From the NCBI GenBank assembly GCA_025454915.1, contig JALONN010000009.1, positions 62,001 to 126,000 on the forward strand: DNA of 64,000 bases, given 5' to 3'. The notes under the pieces were generated by a model that did no database searches, was not told where the DNA came from, and saw nothing but the letters and a program-made list of their open reading frames with translations. A program made the position numbers and the translations under genes. Below, piece by piece: positions 8,558 to 16,736 of this stretch. Every line of letters starts with the position of its first letter. The stretch's first letter is position 1. Source of the stretch: Raineya sp. (GTDB lineage: Bacteria; Bacteroidota; Bacteroidia; Cytophagales; Thermonemataceae).

Positions 8558-10004
8558 AAATCAAAATGTATAATGTAAAGTAGTTTACATATTTCAGTTG
8601 TATAGATAATTTATTATTATACCACCATTCTCTCCCAAGCCAAATATTATCTCGAATTTCAAATATTTCTGAATCTGCTAATTCTCCTTTAGAGTATCCA
8701 TCCATTCCTAAAAAACTTATCAAATATTTAACTAAATAGTTTAATTCTACTACTATTGGAGAGTCTTCTGATTTCTCAAAAGTTCTATAACAGCCTAATA
8801 ATTGAGTACCTCCATATTTTTCAAAAAATACAATGTCAAAAAAATTGAATATCTTTTGAGTTGATTTAAATAGTAACCTATCAAATCCATCATCTTGTAA
8901 AACAGAAAAGGGTTTTGTGGATATACAACTATTCATATAATCTACAAATTCTTGTAGATTTTTAGGTTTGAATAATAGCTCTTCAAGAGTTACCTTAAAA
9001 TGTTGCGGGAAACAAACTTTTGTGGGGATATTAAGTTTTTTATATACTTGTTCAACTTTGGCTTTGGAATATTTATCATTTGTTACATAAATATCACAAA
9101 GACTTGCGAAAACAGCATGATTTGTATCTTCAACAATATTTGTGAAAACATTTTTCTTTTTTTTGGGATTATCATGTATTTCGATTTTATCAGATCGAAA
9201 TCCCAATATGTCTAAGTTGAAGTATTCTTCTGTGATATTATCATGCCATTTAGGAGATTGCTTTCCTTTATATTCTCTATTGATACCCAATAAATCATCA
9301 TACCCTTTTTGACCATCTGTATTTTTCTTTAAAAGGTTATCTATAGCTTTAAAAGGATCTTTCAAGTCATTATCTCCTGTACCAAAAAGTTTATCTGGAC
9401 GATACCCTAAACTATCTTGTAAAAGTTTTCTGACAGTATCATAATCTTTACTAGTGTCCCAATTTCTTAATGTTTTACCAAGTGAATCTAAGAAATCACC
9501 AAACTTAGATTCTTCGTTTAAACCAGGAAAAAGAACGGACATAGTATCTGATATTTTGGGATCACTAAATACTCCTTCAAATCCCAGCATCATACTATTT
9601 ATTAAATCATCTATAATTTTAATATAATTCGATGGCAAACTAGTTTTTAAAATTTCTAATGCTTCATCGAACATTTTCGAACTTATCTCCACTTTAGGGG
9701 TCAGAAGGGCCTCCTCAAAAACATCATGTGGTTTTTTCAATAGAGATTTTATATCTTCATTAAAATAATGGCTCCAGAAATGACCTTGAGTAATTTCAAA
9801 AATAAAATCTAAATCTTTCTTTATTAGCTCATTATTTCTTTCTGAACCATCATAACTCTTTAATAAATCATTGATATGTGCTTGTGAATAAAAAACCAAC
9901 ACATCTTCTCTATATCTTGTAATAGTATCTAGAACATCTTGCAAAAAGCTATTAGGCTCTTTGATTATTGTAAGAATATTTAAATCTAAGTAAACTCGAA
10001 TCAT
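8550..10004 (-). CDS. PIN-like domain protein with long central insertion
   Basis: A 484-residue cytoplasmic protein. The N-terminus (VYLDLNIL, Asp7) looks like the first strand and first acidic residue of a PIN ribonuclease. A matching distal PIN element occurs near residues 295-325: HAVFASLCDIYVTNDKYS followed by a helix and a strand reading IPTKVCFP. About 280 residues separate them, far more than in the usual 130-residue PIN domain, so this would be a PIN fold with a large helical insertion, or two separate regions. It overlaps the DUF6615-like gene by 8 bp. Predicted RNase in a two-gene defence or abortive-infection unit; no experimental relative is recalled. Confidence 0.5.
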   Translation of the reverse strand: MIRVYLDLNILTIIKEPNSFLQDVLDTITRYREDVLVFYSQAHINDLLKSYDGSERNNELIKKDLDFIFEITQGHFWSHYFNEDIKSLLKKPHDVFEEALLTPKVEISSKMFDEALEILKTSLPSNYIKIIDDLINSMMLGFEGVFSDPKISDTMSVLFPGLNEESKFGDFLDSLGKTLRNWDTSKDYDTVRKLLQDSLGYRPDKLFGTGDNDLKDPFKAIDNLLKKNTDGQKGYDDLLGINREYKGKQSPKWHDNITEEYFNLDILGFRSDKIEIHDNPKKKKNVFTNIVEDTNHAVFASLCDIYVTNDKYSKAKVEQVYKKLNIPTKVCFPQHFKVTLEELLFKPKNLQEFVDYMNSCISTKPFSVLQDDGFDRLLFKSTQKIFNFFDIVFFEKYGGTQLLGCYRTFEKSEDSPIVVELNYLVKYLISFLGMDGYSKGELADSEIFEIRDNIWLGREWWYNNKLSIQLKYVNYFTLYILIYE

Positions 10005-10104
10005 TCTAAATATTGTGATTATATTTATAATAGACTTGTATCCTGTTTTAAATAAGGTTTACATATTCCATACTCATAAATAGTTTTTAATAATGTATTT
10101 TGTT

Positions 10105-11181
10105 TTAATTGATAGGTTTGTGAAAATCTAAGCCAGTTTTTTTATTTTTAAAAGCTTCTATCAGTTTTGAGTTTATAGGATTAGTTTGCTTTGCAGTTCT
10201 AATAGCCATTTTAAAATCTCCAAGGAGAGCATAGCTACATGCTAAAATTTTTAGATATTCATTGTCTTTTGGACTTGCTACTACGGCATCGATAGCTAAT
10301 TTGTTTGCCAATAAACAATCTTCTTTTTTATTAAAAACAGGATAAGAAATTATTAAATATGCTAGATAAAACTTAGGAGTTGGATGATAAGGCCACTTTT
10401 CAATTGCTAGTTCATAATATTTCCTTGCTTCCAAATATTTTTTTTGTTCTTCAAAATTATAACCAACTACACGACTATAATAACCAATGGTATTGGAAGA
10501 ATCCATAGATTGTAAATACCCAAACTTTATTTCTGTTTCTTTGGTAAAACGGGAGTGTGCAGTTGGAGATAAACCATTTCTAAAATCTTCGTCTGAGAAG
10601 AAATCCGCCGAATTAACATCCCAATTTATATGGGTTCCATCTCTGAATTTCCAACGGATAAAATTGTGTTTAGGAACTTCAACCAAGGTTAAAGGTAGAC
10701 CCAGTGCCTCTCCAATGCCTAAATATATGAATGAACCCAAATCACAATCTATTCTATATATTATTTTGGCTTGTTCATACATCTTTTTTCTATAGCTGTT
10801 ATTATTAAAAATATAACACTTGAGAGGGGTATCTTTAGAAGTTGGTGTTAAGGCTTCTGATAAAAACCCTGTTTCAATACAGATAAAGAAATTATTCTCA
10901 GATAAAATAGAATCAATCGTTTTTAAAATTTCAACGCCCTCAATATGTGATTCTACAGGATTTTTTAACCTTACTGATAGTCTGTTCTTACAAGTAGCAA
11001 TAAGTGTGTCAATTATTTGATATTTTTTATCAAAATCTCCATGCAAGCTATCATTCGAAAATTGTCTTTCAAGTTTGAGAAGCCTATGGGTAATTGTATT
11101 ATATTTTAAAATATACCTAGATTGCCCAAGAGTAGTTAAGGAGAGAAACAGTGAAAATATTAAAATTATAATCTTCTTCAT
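10105..11181 (-). CDS. Exported transglutaminase-like/TPR protein
   Basis: I chose the Met that begins MKKIIILIFSLFLSL because it starts a clean signal peptide; an earlier Met at 11205 would add 8 residues. The mature protein has a SirB1/transglutaminase-like segment around residues 140-200, with Cys in RIDCDLGSFIYLGIGEALG, His in PKHNFIRW and Asp in HINWDVNS, i.e. a potential Cys-His-Asp triad. Two or more tetratricopeptide-like helices follow (ARKYYELAIEKWPYHPTPKF, then NEYLKILACSYALLGDFKMA). It probably acts in the periplasm on or through protein partners. It is monocistronic between the PIN-like and HNH-like genes. Confidence 0.5.
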   Translation of the reverse strand: MKKIIILIFSLFLSLTTLGQSRYILKYNTITHRLLKLERQFSNDSLHGDFDKKYQIIDTLIATCKNRLSVRLKNPVESHIEGVEILKTIDSILSENNFFICIETGFLSEALTPTSKDTPLKCYIFNNNSYRKKMYEQAKIIYRIDCDLGSFIYLGIGEALGLPLTLVEVPKHNFIRWKFRDGTHINWDVNSADFFSDEDFRNGLSPTAHSRFTKETEIKFGYLQSMDSSNTIGYYSRVVGYNFEEQKKYLEARKYYELAIEKWPYHPTPKFYLAYLIISYPVFNKKEDCLLANKLAIDAVVASPKDNEYLKILACSYALLGDFKMAIRTAKQTNPINSKLIEAFKNKKTGLDFHKPIN

Positions 11182-11271
11182 GATAAATTGTTTTAAAGTG
11201 TTCATGTTTTATTTTAATGGCTTCAAAATATGAAGTATCAAGATTATCTATTTTTCTAATATTTAGAAGTC

Positions 11272-12288
11272 TTAAGCCATGGACTTTATAATGCTTTCAA
11301 TAGAACTATCAAGATTAGCTTGGCTATAATACAAAGGACTTCCATTGTTATTTTGAATAAGTATATTCAGAACTTTATTTATCTCATTTTCAGAAGGTTG
11401 TATATTCTTATAGTTCCCCCAAATAGTATTAATTTGATTAACACAATATTGAATAACTTTATCTCTTTTTTGCTTTTTAATAGATTCCAACATTTGTATT
11501 CTAGATTCATTATGAATTATATTAATATATAATTCATAATTATTAAAATCTGTGTCTTGTCTATATTTTTTTATATAAGCTTTATAAGATAAATCTTCAT
11601 CGAAAAATGTGATAAAAAAATCATTCATAAATATAACATAACGATTAGAAGTATTCATACAACCAACATAATTACTTGTATAAGCCACATCTCCTCCTAA
11701 TGTCTCTAAATAATTAATAATCATAGGGTATTTTTTTAAATCAATGGTGTTTACATTAGGATATTGCCAAATAAGTTTTCGTAAATTTTCAGCAACACTT
11801 TCAGAGAGCTTAAAGTAATTAACACAAATATGGGTTCTCCATATTTGAAGTAGAAAAAATATTAGGAATAACTTGATATCAGAAATCAATTGATGTTCCA
11901 CATTTGATAAGTCTTGTTTTCTGAATTTTGTTAAAATGTTACTAACAAAGGCATTTTCAATCTGTGTAAACTTGTTTTCACAATCTTTACAAAACACGTA
12001 ATCCACTGAAAAAGGAACTTTTTTAGCTTTCTCAATTTCATCATCAGATAAAGAACGTTCTATGGCATCTTCAATTTTATCAATAGGAGTATTTCGTTGA
12101 AAGTTAAAATCAACAAATGAATTATTCAAAGGCATATTGAAATAAAATCCTTTTTCCCTCTCATTCAATCCCTCATAATTAATAGCGGTTCTTATAATAG
12201 AATCAGTTAAATAATGCGTATTCTTTTTATTAGCATCATTTTGCAAACATAAACTACATTTTTGCATAGAGATATTATTTAAAGCCAT
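11272..12288 (-). CDS. Zinc-binding HNH-nuclease-like protein
   Basis: A 338-residue cytoplasmic protein. The start at 12288 is the first ATG; the longer frame would need a TTG at 12297. The N-terminal third holds Cys11-x2-Cys14 then His25 (THYLTDSII), and later Cys100-x2-Cys103-Glu104 (FCKDCENKF). The CxxC...H...CxxC arrangement is that of a zinc-ribbon HNH endonuclease, with His25 as candidate catalytic residue; the remaining 230 residues are helical and unassigned. It is adjacent (2 bp overlap-free, 13 bp inside the upstream frame's end) to the GNAT-like gene, so the pair is likely one operon. Confidence 0.45.
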   Translation of the reverse strand: MALNNISMQKCSLCLQNDANKKNTHYLTDSIIRTAINYEGLNEREKGFYFNMPLNNSFVDFNFQRNTPIDKIEDAIERSLSDDEIEKAKKVPFSVDYVFCKDCENKFTQIENAFVSNILTKFRKQDLSNVEHQLISDIKLFLIFFLLQIWRTHICVNYFKLSESVAENLRKLIWQYPNVNTIDLKKYPMIINYLETLGGDVAYTSNYVGCMNTSNRYVIFMNDFFITFFDEDLSYKAYIKKYRQDTDFNNYELYINIIHNESRIQMLESIKKQKRDKVIQYCVNQINTIWGNYKNIQPSENEINKVLNILIQNNNGSPLYYSQANLDSSIESIIKSMA

Positions 12289-12733
12289 AGTTATCAAGAG
12301 TTATCCATGCTGTTTTATTTGAAACATCAATCGCTTTAATAGCAACTATATTTGGCAACTTATTTCGTATATAATCAATCATTTCAATCAAAACCATCTG
12401 TCCCAGTTTAGGTATTGTTGGGTTGCTATTCCAAAGGTTTAGACAAAAAGTAGAAGACATAGAATAACCAAGTATAGATGCTAAAATGTTATTACTACTA
12501 TCTTTAGCTATAGATAAGAGTTGTGAAGTTGTTTTGTGTAAATTACTATACCAATTTTGAAAAGTTGGTAATGGAGGAGGATAAGTTTGTATCATATTAT
12601 TATAATATGATTGAGCTAAATTATTATTTCCTGATATGCTACTCATAAAGATAACATCAAAAGTAATGTTAGGGAAACTTGATTTTTTGAGAAGCGGTGT
12701 TGATTGTATGCTCAAATCCAAACACATATTCAT
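12275..12733 (-). CDS. GNAT-like acetyltransferase (tentative)
   Basis: A 152-residue cytoplasmic protein. The C-terminal 50 residues follow the GNAT pattern: a beta strand (ILGYSMSSTFCLNLW), a helix (LIEMIDYIRNKLP), then a strand and Asn-helix reading AIKAIDVSNKTAWITLDNYG ending in Phe. The usual acetyl-CoA pyrophosphate loop (Q/RxxGxG/A) is not evident, so it may be degenerate or a different fold. It overlaps the start of the HNH-like gene by 14 bp, implying coupled translation. A long structured leader lies upstream (12734-13174). Confidence 0.4.
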   Translation of the reverse strand: MNMCLDLSIQSTPLLKKSSFPNITFDVIFMSSISGNNNLAQSYYNNMIQTYPPPLPTFQNWYSNLHKTTSQLLSIAKDSSNNILASILGYSMSSTFCLNLWNSNPTIPKLGQMVLIEMIDYIRNKLPNIVAIKAIDVSNKTAWITLDNYGFK

Positions 12734-13174
12734 AAAATGTAAATTGGAGGTTTTATTGTAAAGCTACACAATAAAAAACTTCCACGCATCAGGGAATCCC
12801 TGATTTTGCAATGGTGTAATAAAATATTTTTTTAGGACACTTTTTTGCAAAAAAACATCAAATAGAAAATATGAGTCATGATTATAGAATCATTTTCTAT
12901 TGTAATATTTTATATAAAATTCTATAAAAACGCTAAAATTAAATGTCGCAACATTTAATTTATGAAGAACAAAAAGCCCTAAAACATCAAACTTGGTTAA
13001 AGAAATAACCTCTCCGCAGCTCATCATCTCTTCCAAAAATTTTCTTTTATCAACTTCAAAACTTTATAAAATCAGAGAGTTATGAAATTTTATTATAAAA
13101 ATTTATATATTTATTTGATTATCAAGTATTTATATATTATATTTGTAATATTTTAAACTTAAATCTCACAAACT
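12734..13174. other. 441-bp divergent intergenic region with three inverted repeats
   Basis: No protein gene of credible size lies here. It separates the minus-strand GNAT/HNH pair from the plus-strand HTH gene, so it must hold both promoters. It contains a 7-bp palindrome at 12788-12804 (ATCAGGG-AAT-CCCTGAT), a 10-bp inverted repeat at 12861-12901 (AATAGAAAAT / ATTTTCTATT) with a nested smaller one, and an 11-bp hairpin with loop CGCA at 12936-12961 (AAATTAAATGT / ACATTTAATTT). The right copy of the 40-bp direct repeat is at 13041-13080. Confidence 0.7.
13041..13080 (+). repeat. Right copy of an imperfect 40-bp direct repeat
   Basis: Same orientation as the copy at 2005-2043, sharing an identical 12-base start and a common AGAGAGT end with a few mismatches. 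It lies 95 bp upstream of the HTH/GGAAC gene. Together the copies bound an 11-kb block of minus-strand accessory genes. Confidence 0.5.
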
Positions 13175-13957
13175 ATGGAGCAAAATTTGAAAGAAAGAAT
13201 CGTCGAGCTCAGAGAACAAGGACTTACCTATGATGAAATTGCTGAGCAAACAGGAACCTACAAATCTAAAATTCACAGAATTTTGTCTGCTGTTCCAAAC
13301 TCTCAAGAAGAAGATGGAACAGAATGGAACGAAGAGGAACAAGAAGATGGAACAGAGTGGAACGACATGGAACAAGAGTTTGAAACTCTCAGGAACAACT
13401 TTGGAACACTGGAACAAAAAGTGGAACAAGAGATTGGAACACTCCAAAGAAACTTTGAAACTTTACAGAAAAACTTTGAAGAACTGCAAAATAAGGCTGG
13501 TTTCATGGAACAGGAAGATGGAACAGAATGGAACGAGCAGAAACAGGAACAAGAGACAGAGAGAATGGAACAAGAAAATGGAACAGAACTTCATCAGGAT
13601 AAGCCCACAGAGGCTCAGATACTCAGCATGATGTCTGATAATATGAGACAGGATATTCGTGATTTTATCAACTATTATGAATTTGCTTTGGAACAAAAAC
13701 ATAATTTCACCAAAGCACACTTGGAGAAAATGAGAAATGCTGGATCTGGAGCAATCAAATTGTTAATTTCCTTTTTAACTCCTAATCCTTTTGAATATCA
13801 GTTCCTCAAATCATTCACAGAAATCTATTTTTCTATCTTTGTTTGTCAGGATACTAATGGATTGGGATATTTAACTCAAAATCCTCAGGAAATAGATTTT
13901 GAGGATAAAGTTGATCTTTTTAAGAAATTACGTTTTCAATTTATCATCTCTATTTAA
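13175..13957 (+). CDS. HTH protein with Glu/Trp/Asn-rich coiled region
   Basis: A 260-residue cytoplasmic protein. Residues 5-38 (LKERIVELREQGLTYDEIAE then SKIHRIL) form a Hin/homeodomain-like helix-turn-helix. Residues 48-140 are low-complexity, alternating DGTEWN and MEQE units and a heptad coiled coil (residues 68-110). The C-terminal 110 residues are a helical domain (IRDFINYYEFALEQKHNFTK) that may dimerise. The DNA of the middle region holds 17 GGAAC motifs spread over all three codon phases. Probable regulator or partition/replication protein of the element; it could bind its own repeats. Its C-terminal domain family is not recognised. Confidence 0.55.
   Translation: MEQNLKERIVELREQGLTYDEIAEQTGTYKSKIHRILSAVPNSQEEDGTEWNEEEQEDGTEWNDMEQEFETLRNNFGTLEQKVEQEIGTLQRNFETLQKNFEELQNKAGFMEQEDGTEWNEQKQEQETERMEQENGTELHQDKPTEAQILSMMSDNMRQDIRDFINYYEFALEQKHNFTKAHLEKMRNAGSGAIKLLISFLTPNPFEYQFLKSFTEIYFSIFVCQDTNGLGYLTQNPQEIDFEDKVDLFKKLRFQFIISI
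13316..13584 (+). repeat. Array of 17 GGAAC motifs inside the HTH gene
   Basis: GGAAC begins at 13316, 13326, 13336, 13349, 13359, 13369, 13392, 13403, 13411, 13423, 13436, 13507, 13520, 13530, 13546, 13567 and 13580. All are on the plus strand, many spaced 10 or 13 bp. The motif occurs in all three reading phases of the gene (as GT, WN and EQ codons), so the repetition is a property of the DNA rather than of the protein. Confidence 0.75.
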
Positions 13958-13962
13958 AAAAG

Positions 13963-13988
13963 AAACCTGCTTCATGGCAGGTTTTTTT
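13963..13988. terminator. Bidirectional terminator
   Basis: Stem AAACCTGC (13963-13970) with GCAGGTTT (13977-13984), 6-nt loop, followed by T-run on the plus strand and A-run mirrored on the minus strand. It separates the convergent HTH gene and the LRR gene, whose stop codon lies inside the T-run. Confidence 0.85.
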
Positions 13989-14736
13989 ATGATAAAGTTT
14001 CATCATTTTCCTTTGTAGATTTTCCATATATTTTTTCTATCTCTTCAGTTGTTAATTTTTGAACATAAACCTTTTCCCATTCCTCATAAGTTGGTTGTTG
14101 CAGTCTTTTACCACCTTTATGAGCATAAGGCATATATGCTTTAGCAGGCTCTGGTAAATTTGATTCACATTCTTTTGAACATAAATTGACTAATAAAGGA
14201 AGAATATCTGTTCCAACATTCAGAGAAATCCAAAGCTGATTTGTTTCCTGATAGGTCATTTCTTTTTTACAGACACTACATTTTACCTTATCACCTTCAT
14301 AACGAACTGGGTTCTTGGTTAAATCAGGAAAAGTAAGCCTGTTCTTATAGTTTCCATAAAGAACTCTTGTACTGACACGACTATCATTCAATTTTTTACA
14401 ATTCGTTATTTCATAAGGAAACCAATGTAAATTGTAAGAGGTATAAGGATCAAAGTATTCCAAAGATTCCATTTCTCCTATCTCTGGAGGAATACGTTTT
14501 AATCTACTACCATAAAGATGCATTTCTTTTACTTTCTTAAGTTTAGCAATGCTTTCAGGCAGAGTATATATTTGAAAGTATAATTCCTGACCTAGATACT
14601 CAAAAGGCACAAATTCTTCACTTTCTTCCTCAGCAACTTTGTCAATATATTCGCAAAGTTTTTTCCATGCAACAGAATTTCTGTCCTGTACGTCATTTTG
14701 TATTTTGATAGGATTGTGATTATCTTCGGGGTACAT
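13987..14736 (-). CDS. Leucine-rich-repeat protein with zinc-binding cysteines
   Basis: A 249-residue cytoplasmic protein. Residues 55-125 form two to three leucine-rich repeats (LPESIAKLKKVKEMHLYGS, then IPPEIGEMESLEYF). Residues 150-195 hold a CxxC pair (KCSVCKKEM) and a later CxxxC (LCSKECESN), a probable zinc site. The combination suggests a protein-interaction module; no catalytic motif is seen. It stands between the HTH gene (convergent, sharing the terminator) and a lipoprotein gene upstream on the same strand (29 bp). Confidence 0.6.
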   Translation of the reverse strand: MYPEDNHNPIKIQNDVQDRNSVAWKKLCEYIDKVAEEESEEFVPFEYLGQELYFQIYTLPESIAKLKKVKEMHLYGSRLKRIPPEIGEMESLEYFDPYTSYNLHWFPYEITNCKKLNDSRVSTRVLYGNYKNRLTFPDLTKNPVRYEGDKVKCSVCKKEMTYQETNQLWISLNVGTDILPLLVNLCSKECESNLPEPAKAYMPYAHKGGKRLQQPTYEEWEKVYVQKLTTEEIEKIYGKSTKENDETLS

Positions 14737-14764
14737 AGTTGTTTACTTCTAATGAATATATTAA

Positions 14765-15727
14765 TCATTTCAGTTTTACAGACTCAACAGTTCTTTTAAA
14801 CTTGTCTAAGTAAGCTTCTACATCATTATATGCTATGGCAAGAATTGCCAATGTGCTTTTTTCTGTTAATAGTATTACCTGATATAGTACTCCAGAATTA
14901 CCTTCCTTTTTAATTTTACTTTCTAAAACAATAGCTTTATAATTATTTATTGATGTTCTTATAATATTTTTATTCTCGAATTGCATTTTATCTCTTTCAT
15001 GACGTGAACATAAATCATAAAAGAAGGCTTCTGCTTGTTCTTCACTCATTTGTGGCATAACTGCAAATAGTAAACTGTTAGCAATTGGGTTATTAATATC
15101 ACTTTTTCCATTTTCTGCATATAAGAACATGTTTGAGGCACTCATTGCATATTGGAAATTCGTAATACTTTCATCAAACTCAAAATTAGAAAGTTCAAAA
15201 AAATCTAATTGTAAAGATTTATCATAATAAGTTGATTTAAGAATTTGACGCAATATCTCTCTACTATCATTATCTCCTGTTTTAAAAACACCAACAATCA
15301 TAACAAGAAATGTTTCATCACCAAATGCCATCATTAATTTGGTTTCACCATCATATTTTGATGGTCCCTCAACATATATAGATTCAAAATCATTGAATTT
15401 GATATTCTTTGATACATCTACTTTAGCACCTTTAGCTTCTATTGTCTCTTTTGTAAAAGTAGGCTTTGCCTCAATAAAGTTAGAACTATTGGATTCTATA
15501 ACTTGAATATACAAATTTTTATCTTTTTGATAACGAGCTAATTCTGAAACATATTCAAAGTCTTTTGGTATGATTGCAAAAACTTTTGTTCCTTTTATCC
15601 TGATATGCTTATCTGTTTTTTTGGTTTGAATTTGGTTGGGAAATTCTGTATTACCTTTTTGACCACAAGAAATGTTTAGGAAAATTAATATAAATAGAGT
15701 GGTTATTAGTAAAATTCTATATTTCAT
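14765..15727 (-). CDS. Hypothetical lipoprotein
   Basis: A 320-residue protein with a lipoprotein signal (FLNIS-Cys21). The mature part has two similar halves: each contains an A/T-rich strand (FVMIVGVFKTGDND and LAILAIAYNDVEA) that resembles the repeated beta domain of cell-envelope proteins which measure change in a calculated value (e.g. PsbP/Mog1-like). That comparison is weak and from memory. Predicted periplasmic. It is followed by the LRR gene and preceded by the XRE regulator, all on the minus strand. Confidence 0.5.
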   Translation of the reverse strand: MKYRILLITTLFILIFLNISCGQKGNTEFPNQIQTKKTDKHIRIKGTKVFAIIPKDFEYVSELARYQKDKNLYIQVIESNSSNFIEAKPTFTKETIEAKGAKVDVSKNIKFNDFESIYVEGPSKYDGETKLMMAFGDETFLVMIVGVFKTGDNDSREILRQILKSTYYDKSLQLDFFELSNFEFDESITNFQYAMSASNMFLYAENGKSDINNPIANSLLFAVMPQMSEEQAEAFFYDLCSRHERDKMQFENKNIIRTSINNYKAIVLESKIKKEGNSGVLYQVILLTEKSTLAILAIAYNDVEAYLDKFKRTVESVKLK

Positions 15728-15753
15728 AGTGTTTCAATTTATATACTCAAATT

Positions 15754-16404
15754 TTAAAACTTGGAATATTGTGGGAGAATTTTTTCCTCAAAGTATTTAA
15801 AGGCATTAATAATGATGATATTCTTTATGTACCCTTCTTTTATGTAAAAACCAATATCAATAGAGGATAAAGGATAAAATAAACTTGTTATCAGAAACTC
15901 ATGTTCTGTACCTATTTGATTGTTTTTGAAGTCTTTTTTTATCTTATGAATAGAAATAGCCATTTTATCTTCATTAAATGACTCAATTATATTTTCCCAT
16001 TTATTAGGATCTTCTAGCATAGGTACAAGATCAGGCATTTGTTGTCTAAATACAAATCCCTGAAGAATTACTTCTAAATAATTTTCTAATACAGAATTGA
16101 TTACACTAATAAAATCTTTCTTTATTGATTGTACCTCTTTTTCCAATTCCTTTATTACTGATTCTTTTTCAGTATCTGTTTGAATTTTTTCGTCATTACC
16201 AAATAACAGATATTCAACATTTACATCAAGAGCTTCAGCTATTCTATTGACTTTATCCAGTGTTAATTCAGTATTTCCCCCCTCTAAATTACTGTAAGCT
16301 CCCTGACTTACATTTACAATTTTAGCAAAATCTGCTTGTTTTATACCTTTTGCGTTTCGTAAGGTTTTAATACGTTCTTTAATTTGATATTCAGATAAAA
16401 TCAT
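15754..16404 (-). CDS. XRE-family transcriptional regulator
   Basis: A 216-residue protein. Residues 8-66 are a lambda-repressor-like HTH (IKTLRNAKGIKQADFAKIVN, SQGAYSNLEGG, LTLDKVNRIAEALDVNVEYL). Residues 75-115 are a coiled coil, and the last 100 residues are an unassigned helical/beta domain that may sense a ligand. It is divergent from the small gene at 16548; the shared 143-bp region contains five AATCTAAT-type half sites, the likely operator. It would repress its own gene and the recombinase operon of the element. Confidence 0.85.
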   Translation of the reverse strand: MILSEYQIKERIKTLRNAKGIKQADFAKIVNVSQGAYSNLEGGNTELTLDKVNRIAEALDVNVEYLLFGNDEKIQTDTEKESVIKELEKEVQSIKKDFISVINSVLENYLEVILQGFVFRQQMPDLVPMLEDPNKWENIIESFNEDKMAISIHKIKKDFKNNQIGTEHEFLITSLFYPLSSIDIGFYIKEGYIKNIIIINAFKYFEEKILPQYSKF

Positions 16405-16409
16405 TCTTA

Positions 16410-16547
16410 AATCTAATAATTTGATACTTAAATATTTGCAAATCTAATCAATAATTATTAAAAAAAATATTTAATACATTATTTGAATATTTAATTATTT
16501 AATCTAATTTTGTATTAGATTTATTGATAAAAATAAACAAATCTAAT
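16410..16547. promoter_or_regulatory. Operator cluster of AATCTAAT half-sites between divergent genes
   Basis: AATCTAAT occurs at 16410-16417, 16441-16448, 16501-16508 and 16540-16547, and its complement ATTAGATT at 16514-16521. The central two form a perfect 8-bp inverted repeat with a 5-nt spacer (16501-16521). The right-most copy touches the ATG at 16548. Spacing and symmetry fit cooperative binding by a dimeric repressor, most simply the XRE protein encoded alongside. Confidence 0.7.
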
Positions 16548-16736
16548 ATGAAAAGCACATTCACATTTCAAATGCCAGAGGAAATAAAAAATTCCCTTCT
16601 TGCCTTATCTGCTAGAAGAAAGCAAGAGAAAAAAGCAAATGCTAGTATAAAGGCTATTATAAACGAGTTTGTAATTAAGGGCTTACAAGCTGAAGAGCAA
16701 GAGACACAAAAAAAAGTACAGCCTTTTTGTGATTAG
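16548..16736 (+). CDS. Small ribbon-helix-helix-like protein
   Basis: A 62-residue protein starting at the ATG at 16548; the longer frame to 16524 would need a TTG start and would run through the operator. The sequence (STFTFQMPEEIKNSLLALSA then ANASIKAIINEFVIKGLQAE) has a beta strand followed by two helices, as in ribbon-helix-helix DNA-binding proteins. It is divergent from the XRE gene and lies upstream of the recombinase operon. Possible antitoxin, excisionase or activator; exact role unknown. Confidence 0.55.
   Translation: MKSTFTFQMPEEIKNSLLALSARRKQEKKANASIKAIINEFVIKGLQAEEQETQKKVQPFCD

Noticed and set aside
2057..12733. Retron or reverse-transcriptase-based system
   Set aside because: No reverse-transcriptase motif (YxDD) occurs in any frame, despite structured RNA-like repeats upstream of the HNH/GNAT pair.
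12788..12961. Rho-independent terminators in the divergent gap
   Set aside because: The stems lack U-runs and the flanking genes are divergent, so terminators make no sense here.
13316..13584. CRISPR array
   Set aside because: The GGAAC units are 5 bp, coding and without spacers of uniform length; no cas gene is in the window.
13230..13631. A 133-aa overlapping frame rich in MEQNGT repeats
   Set aside because: It is the GGAAC array read in another phase of the real HTH gene, with no independent start context.
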